DNA of 64,000 nucleotides from Anaeramoeba flamelloides (taxonomy: Eukaryota; Metamonada; Anaeramoebidae). Where the stretch lies: assembly GCA_027625915.1 (NCBI GenBank), contig JANTQA010000026.1:7192001-7256000 (forward strand). Reading direction: 5' to 3'. Below are positions 11,125-23,800 of this stretch, piece after piece. A program made the translations under genes and the position numbers. The notes under the pieces were generated by a model. It worked only from the letters and a program-made list of their open reading frames with translations. It was not told the origin of the DNA and searched no databases. The stretch's first letter is position 1. Each line of letters opens with the position of its first letter.

Positions 11125-14100
11125 TTTTTTTTTTTTTTATTTTAGAAAAACCTTTATCATTGAATTGACTATTCCATAACATTAAAAAGTAGTGTCAAGA
11201 GAAAAAAATGAAATTTTTAAACAAATCAACGATTTTATTTTATTTTCTCTCTTTTTTTTTTTTTTTTTTTGTTAAATTTTCCTTGATTGTCTTCAAATAC
11301 TTTGATCGATTATTGAACTATATAAATAAATAATTGTTACTGGTTAGTTTTTAATTTTGTTTTTTAAATTTTTATAATTTTTTTACTCTTTTATCATTGA
11401 TCATTTGAATTTTTTATATCAAATAATCGTCTCTTATAATTTTTTTTTTTTTTTGGACGCCAACTCAAGAGGAGAATTACAGTTTTTATAAGGATTGTTT
11501 CTTTTATAGACTTTTAAATGTATTTAAAATTTTTTATTTTATATCTTGAGTGTTTTTCAATGGAAAATTTTTTATTTGAAATAATTTAAATTAGAATGTA
11601 ATTAATTATATATGAGAAGATTTGATAAGATTTTTGATAATATGTAAAATCATGATTATTATTAAAAAGTGTTATTTATACAACCTTTGTCTTTAAAAAT
11701 ATCATTAAATAATATTAAGATTAAAAGGAATTAAGAGATTAACTTCTCTCTGGACTGCCATAAAATGTTAAAAAAAGTTATGGATGGGTTTATTTACTAT
11801 ATTATTGCATAGTTTTCAAATTTTTTAAAAAAGGAACACTTTAGAAAAGAACAAGAAATGTAAATTTTTCAAGTAAGATATAAATTTTTTTCTAGTTTTT
11901 TGTAAAAAAAAAATACTAAATTAATTGCCTTTTCGAACTTTAAAAAGTTTTGTACTTTATCAAAATAACAATTTAAAATTTTATAGATTTTGGATCTTAA
12001 ACTCTTTTTGATACAAAAATGGTTAATTTTATTCAAGAGATAGAATATATAGTATGAATTTAATCCAGGATATATCTCAAATTAAATTTTCAATTTTTGA
12101 ATCTGATTATTTTTTAGGATTTAGTAAAAAAAAAAACATTTTTTTTGTTGTTTTTGAATTTTTTGTTTTTTTTTTCATCTTTACTTTTTTTTTTTCTCAT
12201 AATTATATTAAAGTGTAAATTTTTTTAAAAAAATATTTGTAACTCAAAATTAACCTAAATAAAAGTGAGTATTTGGAAATTCTTTAAAAATGAATATTTA
12301 CTATTAAAAAAGATTATTGTGTAAATTTGAATTTTCCAAACAAATTGAGAAATTTTGTCCAAGATATTATAATGAAAGGGTTCCCAAAAAATTTTTTAAC
12401 ATTGTTTTTTGAAATTTATGATTTTTTCAGGTGTTTCTTTTATGAATATCATCCCTAATATAAAGTTTGTTATTTATCTTATTTCCAATGAATTTTGGTT
12501 GTTTTTATTCTTAAACATAGAGTGGACTTTTCTTTTTTAGCTAGGTTCATTTACGCGAAATGGTGTTTTTATACATACAAATCTATTTTAATTTGAATAA
12601 ACTTTTTACTTATTTTATATTTTTTATTTTCTAATATTCGTAAACTTTATTTTTTTCTTTTTGAAAATAATCTTTCTTTATGTACTATTTTAGAAATATA
12701 AATTAATTTTTAAATGCTTCTTATAAATTTTTTTATATATTAATGTCTTGATACACTTTAAATTTGAAATTACAGATTTAATTACTTCAAAATTATATTA
12801 ATATAATATAAAAGGTTTTTTTTAATTTTTTTTTTTTTTAACATTTAACCCTTAAAAATATTCCCTCACTCCAAAATTTTCAACAAAGAAAAATTCAATT
12901 TGGGAAAAAATAATTATATAATATATTATTTCTGAAATACTTGTTAAAACGATAAATCAATGTAAACATATATAAATATTTATCATCAACAATACTTAGG
13001 AAACAAAAAATAAAAAATTTTTAAAAAAATATAGTTTGAAATATTTTGAAATGGGTGGAACAAAAAAATAGATATTTTTATAGATAGAAACATTGAAAAA
13101 CAATAATGAAAGAATTAAAGCTTAGATATAATAAACTAATTTTATTTGAGTACTTAAATTTCAAATATACTAAACATTAACTCTAATATCATCCCTTCAA
13201 AAGAAAAAATTGTTTGGTCTCCAATATAAAAGATTACATAGTTTTAAAATACTTTACAAAAAATAAAAACAAAACAAATGAAAAGATAAATTTTATAATA
13301 AAAATTATTTCCAAATTTAATAAAATAGTATTATTTTTATTCTCCAAGATGTTTTAACTACGATTAAAATGTTGAATTTCAGTTTTTTAGTATTTCCATC
13401 ATCTTAAAATTTTAAACCATATTTATACTAATAAATATTAATATAGGGTATTATTTTTTTAAAGAATTATTCTTTAAGAATATAGAAAGGTATAATAATA
13501 TATTTGCTTTGACATAAAAAAATCCTTTAATATAAATAGTTTTATCAAGAAATTGTTCTAAGTAGTTTAAAAGTTTACTCAGAAATTATAATTTTATGTT
13601 AATAAAATATCGAATTGTTTAAAAAATCAAATAAATTCTAAGTATTTTGTTCCAAATTATTATAACAAATTCGAAATATATTGAAAATTAAACTATTTTT
13701 GGAGAAAAGAAACAAAAACAAAAAGAAATTATCTTTAGGTTTTTATCTGAATAATTATTAATTAAATATTGAAATTAAAAAATGATAAAAAAAAGTTACT
13801 TTTGTGAGTTCTAAGATTAATTGTTAAATTATGGTATAGTATTATTTTGGTTTTTAAATTTAATTGTTATTGATTAAATATTGATGCTATTATAAAAAAA
13901 ATATTTTCTTTTGCAGGTTCTAAATATGAATTATTAAATACCCGAATACTATTTTTAGTTGGGTTTTTATTTTTATATTTAAAAAAGGAATTAAAAAAAA
14001 AATTTCCAAAAATGAAAATTTTTTCAAAGTGATCATTAGTAAAAAATGAAGTAATTTATTGTTTAATAAAATTTATAATCAATTTTTTAGAAACACTTGA

Positions 14101-14838
14101 GCAACTGTCCACTAATATAATTGACACCAAATTACAGCATACCTTAATTTTAAAGTTCTCCAAGTGAATACTTTATCTTTAAAATATTTTACATTTTGTT
14201 AACACAACAATCAAGCTTGACTTTGAATTTTTAAGAGGGTTTTATAAATTATGTAAAAAAGAGACAACCAACAATTTTAAGATATTTTTCAAAAATTTTT
14301 GGGTTATTTTAAAATTATTGATATTTTCACTTTTTTAAACAAAAAATTTAATTTCATAACATTTTTTTTTACTTTTAAGTTTAAAATATCCCAAGATCTT
14401 TACATAACTAACGAGAAATGATAACTTTCCAGATTTGTTTCAACTTCCATATTGTCCTTATACATAGATATTTAATTATAAGAGTTACATTATCACAAAT
14501 CAAAGAATTTCTTTCTAATCAAAAATCACAACTCTAAATTCTTTCAAGAATTTGGAAAATGAGAAAATGAGGATAACGCGAACCATCTAATTTGGTTAAT
14601 GAAGGTACTGTTGTTTGAGATTGTTTCCTCTCAAATAAAATTCTATTTTTTAAATAATAAACAAAAAAAATCAAAGAAGGAGAAAATTATCAAAACTTTT
14701 ATCATTTTTGCCAATTCTTATTTTTTGAAATTTACTAACCAAAAAACACAAAATTTGAATTCAATTGAAAGAACAATAATTTCATTTCAAAAAACAAAAA
14801 ACCTTTCAAGTATAATTTTTAAATTGCCTTTGTGTGAA
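11125..14838. other. Intergenic region CSN1 to RhoGAP
   Basis: Extremely AT-rich, with long T runs after the CSN1 stop. It holds one copy of repeat F at about 13735-14170. An ATG at 14599 is in frame with the RhoGAP start, but the intervening 80 codons are Phe/Lys/Asn-rich like untranslated sequence. I therefore place the gene start at 14839 and treat 14599-14838 as probable 5' leader. Confidence 0.5.
13735..14170 (+). repeat. Dispersed repeat F, copy 2
   Basis: This copy aligns with 9015-9360 over several hundred degenerate bases, including TATGAATTATTAAATA..., TTAGTTGGGTTT, TTTCCAAAAATGAAAAT and the following CATTAGTAAAAAATGA. It is the second of three copies in the window. Confidence 0.5.
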
Positions 14839-17800
14839 ATGTCGACTGTGTCAAAAGCATTCAAAAAGACTGCAAATTTATTTCATCCAAAAAACCGTAA
14901 AGAAAGCTCCGAGTCCACTAAATCGGAAACTGATAACAAAAAATCAGAAGAACGACCAAATCTGAACAAAACACAATTTACAAAATCAGAAGGATCGATC
15001 ATTTCTCACGATAAAAAAAACAGGTTGAGTGAAAAAGAGTCTTCCTCGAATTGTTCTCTGTTAATTAAATCTGTTTCACTTGATGGGAATGGGATCTCGT
15101 CTGATCCTAACCAAACAAATCCACTTGTTTTTGGCTCTTCACTGGTTTGTTTAATACAAAGAGAAAATAACGAAGACAAAGTACCAGTGTTTTTGAAGTC
15201 AACTGCCACAAGGATCAGAGAAAAATGTATGCACAATTCTTTTTTTGCTTCATGACTCTTTTCTCAAAAATTAAAACAATAAAACATTCTAAAAATAATA
15301 CACAAGATATTTGTAAACAAAACAAATTCAATTTAGATCAAAACAAAAAGAGGAATATTTTTTTTTAAAATTTTTCCGTTTTTTTGAACAAATCTTAAAG
15401 CTTTTCAATAAAGCCTCTTATTCACAAGAAATTATTTTTTTTTGATAACTAACACACTAAACTTTTTAGATTTAGAAGAGGAAGGGCTATTTCGTATCTC
15501 TGGAAATCAAAAACGAATTCTTGAATTAAAGAAACAACTAAACGAGAAAGGCAATTATGATTTCTCACAATTTGAAAAACCCCATACAATTGCTGGGTTA
15601 ATGAAACTCTTTTTTCGAGATCTCTCTGAACCTCTTTTAACTTTTAGACTTTTTAATTCGTGGAATAATGCAAGTAAGCAGATTGTTTATCTAATTTTTT
15701 CATTTTTTTCTTAATTCTTTACACTTCACAATCATTCAAAACATTTTATCAAAAAAAAATCAAACCATTCACTAATTTTTCACCATTTAATAACTTGCCT
15801 TTAAATAAACACTATTGGTTTATAAGAGATCTTTGATCAAAAATTATTATTTTTTAAGGTATTTTACAATTAAAGTTGAAAAATCCAATTTTCTAGGTTT
15901 TATAAATATTTTATCAATTTGAATAGGCTCGGCTTCACTTTTAAGACACAAAATTTGAAATAAATTTAAGGGCACAAAAAAAATTCCAAATTAAGGCACA
16001 AAATTCGGATTTCTAGTAAAATAATTTGTTATAAAAAATTCCAAAAAATGTGCCTTTTTTTTAAGATTTTTTTCTACCTAAATTTTGTTGAAAAGTTTGT
16101 TTCTTAAAAGTGAAAATTATGTAGTAAAAAATCTTAAAATTTTTATATAAAATTTCAAATCAGAATAATTATCAAAAATTAAATAAAAGTGAGTCGCAAT
16201 TTTCGAAATGAGCATTACCCATTTTTTTTTTTACTGAACTTTCACTGAACCAAAGTTAACAACAAGATTTTTTACGAATAATTAAATTCATTTTAAAAGA
16301 CATTATATAAACTCAATTTTCTAAGTGATTATTTGTCTTTTCGAAGATCTTTTTTTTTTCCACATGATCTTTTGCAAAAAAAAAAATTAGATATTAACAC
16401 AATAAAAAATTTTAAGATAAAATTTATTCAATTCAAAGATATAATTTATAAAGAAAAAAAAAACTTACAAAAAAATTGCGCCATTAATAAAAAATCTCTT
16501 AAGCAATCCAAACTTAATGGGTGTTTAAAATATTCCCGAAAATACCCGAAAATCGAAAATACGAGAAATTTTTTAACCACATAAAAATACGTTATGGAAA
16601 ACTTCGAAGAAACTCAAGTTTCAATATACTTAGTTTAACGGTAAAACAACAATTTTACTTTTAGACAAAATGTATTTTTTGAATTTTCTACTTTAAGCCC
16701 CTCTAAAGAGTTTTTTGGTACCTTTTGAGTATACTTGAGTAATTGTTTGTACTTATTAGGATAAGTGTATATTTAGGTCATTGTATGGGTTGTGTTAGTT
16801 TCGGTATAGTACGTGTTTGTATGTTTTCGTTAAACCAATTTCCTTTAAGGAATGGGAAATTAAAATAAGGTTTGGCTTGGGTAAACTTGGGTAGGGTATG
16901 GGTATATATCCCTTAGCACCCCGGATTTGCCTAATTTTCATTAAGTTTTTTTAAATTAGATTTAAAATGATATCAATCTACTAATATATTAATTTTCTTA
17001 TTTGTCTTTAATCCAGATTTGAACTATAATAAAAAGTCAAAATAGTTCAAAGATAAAGTAGTTAAGTTATTGAATTTTTTTTTGAAATTGAAAAAAAAAA
17101 TAATAATTATTCATTTTTACATTTTTTTTAAAGATTTTTATTTTTATTTTATTTTTTAAAATTAGAAATTTTATTACATTAATAGTAATTCAAAACTCAA
17201 CACATTGTTTTTTTAATAATAACCACCAAACAATTTTGCTAATTTTATGATAAAAAAAATAAATAAAAAAATAAATTACTTTGAAATTTAATTTTTTTTT
17301 TCGAAAAAATTTCAATAAATATCCAATTAAGAGAAAAATTAAATTTATTTCTTTAGGCCAAAATTAAATTTTTAATTTGATTGATTTTCTAAAACTTTTA
17401 TTTATGCAATAGAGAATAATTGAAAATCAAAAAAAAAAAAAAAAAATTGTAAAATAATTTCAATTTATTAAATTGGAATAAAAAAAATATAAATTACTTT
17501 TTAATCGATAAAATATTTATACCTAAATTTAAAATAAAATAAAAAATAACTCTTAAAATATTATTCCAATATAATAAAATAATATCTGAAACCAAAATTT
17601 TTTTTATTGCATTTTGTTATTGATAAAAATTTGAATAATATATTTGTGATATTTGGATTTTTCCTTAATAAATTAATCCAGATCTTGTTAAATAAGTTCT
17701 GATAATGGGTCTTTAATTCAACAATATTGTTTATTTTATGTCTAGATTTTAAAAAGTCAAAAATTAAAAAATTATAAAAAATAAAAAAAAAATCAATTAT

Positions 17801-20800
17801 TAATCTGACTCGAACTATTGGCCAAATCATTTAAAATTGAAAAAAAATCTTGTTGAAAAAATTGTAAAATTTTGCAATGAAAAAAAATTTGATTTTTTTT
17901 CCTAATTTAATTTATATTTTTTTTTATTTTTAAATTATTTAGAATCTAATATAGATTGTGATATTGAATAGTAATCAGTAGATAAACCAAATTTTCTATG
18001 TGATGTTATCATAACTTTTATAATGAATAAATTATTTGATCAAGCATTTTAGGCAATTTTGGAGTACAAAGGGCCCCAAAAAAAATTTCCAGTAAAGTAT
18101 GATGTGTTTTAAATGTTAAAACTAAGAAGTTTTTGATATTTAGACAAACTTTTCAAAAAAAAAAAAAAAATTTATTTTGACAAAATTTGGAAAAATAATA
18201 AAATCACAATAACCAAGAAAAAATTCCCAATGTTAAAAAATTTTTTTCAAGTTATTGTTTTATTTTAAGTAACTATACAATTTTTAATTATAAAATTTTC
18301 TTTCTAAGATAATTGTTTATTAATTCTATACCTTATTATCCTTTGATATCATTTCAAATTAAAATTTTGGTTTGAAATGTTTTTAGGTTATTTGGGGTGC
18401 TAAGGGATATATTGTAGGATTAGATATTACTCGGTTATTTTTAGATTGGATTTAAGATTACAAAATTATGGGTAATGATACACAATTATAAATTTTCCTT
18501 ACAAGAACATTTTCTCTCATTTAGTTAATACCATTTCGAAATGATCAGAAATGTTATAGTCATCTAAGATACCAACCCCTTTCACAAAAAATGGGTTGAA
18601 TACTATTCCCTAAAATTTTATATTTTTTGAATTCTGATTTTTTTCCCGAAAAAATTTTTTCTACAATAAAATTCGTAATTTACCGTTAAACTGAGTATAT
18701 TGGCACTTAAGTTTCTTATAAGTTGTTCAAAAAGAGTTTTTTCGTGGTTAAAAAAATTTAGGGTATTTTTGATTTTCGGGTATTTTCGGGAATATTTGAT
18801 AGATTCAAACTTAATTCATCGTATCAAAAAAATAAATAAAGAAGCCCATAATAAATTTATTAATGAAATAAACTTTGAATTTAATTGAAAACAAAAATTT
18901 TTGGAAAAAAACTGTTTTAATAAGGTCTAAAAAAAATGAAAATAATTTTAAACAATAAAAAGATGATTGAAGGATAATTTGATCATATTAAAAAAAATCC
19001 AATTCAACAAAGCCAAAAGATTTTAGAATATATCAAAAATCTCAAAATAACTAATTTAAAAGAGTTTAAAATCAATATTTATTTTTCAATTGAAAATCAA
19101 AAATACAATTAGATATTTAAAAAACAAATCAATTAAATGGTTTCAAAAAATTGAGAATTTAAAATTAATTAATGAAAGTGAAAAAAATAATATAAATTTA
19201 AATTTTGAACAAATTGAAAACACAAATTATAGAAGATTTTTAATTACAATCCAAAAAATTTTCAATAAATGGTTAATTACCCCTAATGATAAAACTATCG
19301 AATATATTAAAAAAGGATCAATTCTATTTATTCATAAAAAAAAGGAAACGAAGGGGTAACTTTGAATTATCGACCTATTTCAATTAATCAAAGTTTACCA
19401 AGATTATTTCTAAAAATGCTATATAAACGAATTGAACCTTGTTGGGGATTTATTCACTAATCACAATTTGGGTTTCGAAAAAAATATGATACCCGAATTG
19501 CAGTATTAAATTTTTTAAATACATATAATCAAATAAAATCAAAACGATATAACATATATTATAATGATTGATATAACTAAATGTTTTGATTCAATTAATT
19601 CCATATATATATATATATATATAAACTATTTTTCAGTCAACAGAGCCCAGTTGCCAGGGGTGAAATACACGTTTTTAAAGGGTTTGCATTGATATTACAA
19701 GAAAAAATTAATTTTGGAAATTTTCAAAATTTAAATCATTTTTTGCACATTTTTGTTTTTTTTTTCAATTTTTTTTTTGACACCTTATTCAGTTACAAAA
19801 ATTTTTTTTATTGCAAGATCAATAGTCGCTTGGTAAAAATATGTTATTCTGATGTTATTAAAACGGTAGAAATTATTGTTGAGAAATCATATTGATTTCT
19901 ATTGGAATTTTATTCAATCTTTGATCTTGATATTTGAATAATAAAAGTGAAAAATTTTCACTTCATTTTCATTTCCTTTTTCAAATAGAAACCTCAAATC
20001 CCAACACACTTCGTTTTGGGGGCTTGATTTCTAAAATAAAATGTAGAAAATGAATTGAAAATTGTTTCCTATTTATTATTCAAATACCAGTAGAAGTTCA
20101 AAACGAACATTGCTGTTTTTCTCAATGGGGAACTAAGAATTTGAGTTTTTCAATTTTTAAGAAAATCTATTGATTTATTAATTTTCTTTCAGACATCTAT
20201 CAACAATTCATTGATGTCTATTATTCTGATTATTTCTTATTTGTTCTTCAAAGGTAAATGATATAAAATAATTGATATTTGAAAAAAATATTGGGCCACT
20301 TTGACTGAAACAGAGTTTAATTAGAAAAAAAAATCAAAAAAGTTTATTTTAAATAAAATTATCAAAAACTTTTTATTAAAATATTATCAAGGAGAAGTAT
20401 TTGTTATATTCCAAGGAGGCCCATTGTCTCCTATAATAGTTGCTCTTATTTCACAATTTCTTTTATAAAAAATAATACCATTAACAAATCATTGTCAAAT
20501 GTTTGCATACGATTTAATTTTAATTATTAACGGAAATATAAACCAAATAAATCAAAAATTATATGCATATATCAAATAATAATTCAATTTGGATTGAAAC
20601 CAAATAAAGAAAAAACAGTTATTTCAAAAGATTTAAAAAAGATTAAATATTTGGGTATTTATTTGGAAAAAAATTCACATTTAATATATAATTTGAAAAA
20701 AGCAAAAGAAACTTATAACAATTAAAAACAATTATTTAATAAACTATTTTTCAGTCAAAGGGGCCCAGTTGTAATGGTATAATACACGTGTTTAAAGGGT

Positions 20801-23800
20801 TTGCATAGATATTAGAAGAAAAATTTTATTTTGAAAATTTTCAAAATTGAAATCATTTTTTCACATTTCTACACATTTTTGTTTTTTGAATTGTGTTTTT
20901 TTTAAAAACCTAATTCATTTGCAAAAAAATTTTTATTGCAAGATCAATAGTCACTTGGTAAAAATGTGTTATTCTAAGGTCATTGAAACCATGTAAAGAT
21001 TGTTGAGAAATCTATTGATTTCTATTGCAATTCAATTCGATCTTTGATCTTGATATTTGTTTAATAAATGTGAAAAATTTTCACTTCATTTTCATTTCCT
21101 TTTTCAAATAAAGACCACAAATACCAACAAACTTTGTTTGGGGGATTAATTTCTAAAAAAAAAGTGTAGAAAATGAAGTGAAAAATGTTTCATATTTATT
21201 ATTCAAATACCAGTAGAAGTCCAAAACGAACATCGTTGTTTTTCTCAATAGGGCCCTAAGAATTTGAGTTTTTCAATTTTTAAGAAAAGCTATTGATTAA
21301 TTAGTTTTCTTTCAGACATGTATCAACATTTCTTTGAGGTGTATTATTCTGATTATTTCTTATTTGTTCTTCAAAGGTCAATTATATAAAATAATTGATA
21401 TTTGAAAAAAACGTTGGGCCCCTTTGACTGAAACAGAGTTTATATTATCAAATAATTTGAAAATTAGATTATATAAATAAATTATATTAAGCCAAATAAC
21501 ATATGGTTTAGAAATATATAACTAGAAAATTAGAACTATAAATTATTTAAATTCATGGATTAATTCATCTATTACCGAAATATGCAAAATAAACAGAAAT
21601 ACATTCTAATTCTCATGTATAAAACAGAATTTAAATTCTGAAATTTTGGTAATTTCAATAAATAAAAAGAAATTTAAATTCAAAAATAAAATAGGGAATT
21701 TATCTCTGACTTATTTGGATAAACTAATAAAATTTAACCAAAGAATTAACAATAAAATTAATTGGAATTCAAAGCATTTAAAACTTCTTAAAAAAGAAAA
21801 TTTTAATTATAATTATAACGAGTTGTTAAATTCTACCAGTTGGAAATGTCGTTAAGTTTTCTTGAGTTTTCTGTTGATTTGTAAAATCGATATATTTTAT
21901 TAATAAAACTGAAAACCTCAAAAAAAACGTTTTCACTTCAGAAACAAAAACAAGAATTAAAAAAAATCGCGGTTAGCTTTTCCAGAATTTAAAAGAATTG
22001 AGTAAAATCTTTTATTTTCCACTATTCTTTCAAATTAAAAAAACCTAGGCACTCTACGACACTTGACGGACACTTTTTGTTAGGTTTTCCTAAATTAAAA
22101 AGAATAGAGTAAAATAAAAGATTTAACCCAATTATTTTGAATTTTGGAAAAGTGTTATTATTTTTTTTTTTTATTTTTGAAATAAAAAGATTTTTGATAT
22201 TTTCTTTTAATTTCCTTAATTAAAAAAAAAAAACCTAGGCACTCTACGGAACTTTCAAAGTTCCTATTTTTTTTTTTTTTTTAAGAATTGTTGTAAAACT
22301 CAAAAGTGCATCTATTACACATTAGGGCTAATCAATATATCTGATCTTTTTTTATAATAAAACCAAAATTATTAATATTTTTTAATATTAGAAATATTAT
22401 TTTTTTTTCATACAGATATATAGGTTTTATGATTATTTGTATTGGTTTGACAGTTCGATTGAAAGTGGTATAAATCCCCAATGATATCTAAAAAATATAT
22501 TCTAATTTGTTAATTTTATGAAAAAAATTGCAAGACTATAATCCAAACCTGTAAATTAAATTATCTCACTCATCGATAATATTCAGGCACTTCTTAGAAG
22601 AACTGATCTTGTTTTTTTTTTTTTTTTTTTGCAACAATAACTTGTGTATTTGAATAAAGTTAAAAAAAATAACCCTTAAATAATCCTTGATATTTACAAA
22701 AAAAAAAAAAGAATGAAAAAACAAATTAAAGACGATAAAAAAAAAAATACATTTTTAAAAAATATTTGAGGGAAAATAAAAATTTAAGGAAAAAGTTTTT
22801 TTAATATTCAATCAATATTTACCATGAAAAAATATGAGAACTTAAATAAATAGGATAATTTTTAAAAATAAGTATATGTTAAAAAACAAAAAAATCTCAT
22901 AAAATTGAAAAAAGATACATAAATTCGATTATTAAAAAATTAAATAACATCTTATCAGAGACAAGTATTTTTAGTTTGAAGTGAATTAATATTTTTACAA
23001 TAACTGTTTGAGCACTCGTTTAAAAAAGTGTTACCAAAAAAGTTTTCAAAAGCATCTTTAAAACAATTAACTAACTACAATAGACCTAATTTTTTCGTTA
23101 TGATTTTACAAACATTTTTTTATGACACTTTTCAAAAATTTTTTATATTGCTCATTTTTAAGATTAAAATACATACTGATCTTCAAAAATTGGGATATAG
23201 AATGTTCTCTCAATATTTATTTCAATTTATTGTTCTTGAAATAAAAAAAAATAAAAATAAAAAACAATTTTTTTTTATTAGGTTCTTTTTGTTAAACAAA
23301 GAGATTTGTTTATATTCTTAAATATAATATTTATTAATTTATTTAAATATCTATTATAATTATTAAATATTACCAAAGGAAATATTGAACAAATGAAATT
23401 GTTAATTTCTAAATTACCTTTTGAACACCAAACAACTTTAAGATATTTGATAAACTTTTTAAAAGATGTCAGCGAACATTCGAATCTAAATAAAATGAAC
23501 GCTAAAAATTTAGCTGCTGTATTTGGCCCAAATTTATCAAAATCAAAACATAATGAATTAGCAATTGGATCAGTTTATCCAATTGAAAAAATGATTTTAG
23601 AATTTGATGAAATGTTTAGCGGGGTTAATACAAATAAAAAACCAAATAATAACTTTATGTTTAATCTACAAAATTCGGTAAGAAATTACTTTTTATTTTT
23701 CCTTAGTATTTCTTCTTTTTTTTCGGTTTTTTCATTTTCTTTTTGTTGTATTCGACCAATCATAGTTGATTAGAATAATTTTTTTTTTCGATTTGAACAA

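Larger units (their letters stand above)
16333..22500 (+). mobile_element. Non-LTR retrotransposon (LINE), interrupted and decayed
   Basis: Reverse-transcriptase motifs in scattered frames run in the correct order on the plus strand. They are NYRPISIN with LFLKMLYKRIEP and QFGFRKKYDT (19360-19500), MIDITKCFDSIN (about 19560), FQGGPLSP and the active-site block MFAYDLILIING (20415-20540; FAYD where YADD is usual), then TYGLEIYN and ITEICKIN (21490-21590) and NSTSWKC (21834). Upstream coding-like text at 16380-16518 resumes at 18806 after a 2.3-kb element. Two family B elements and a hairpin repeat also cut it. YDYLYWFDSS near 22425 may be the decayed C-terminal zinc-knuckle region. Many stops and frame changes make this copy inactive. 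It matches the copies at 29846-32220 and 40930-41560. Confidence 0.8.

Noticed and set aside
19603-19623. AT run as part of the family B terminus
   Set aside because: Copy 2 has the same terminus without an AT run, so it is a pre-existing microsatellite that served as a target.
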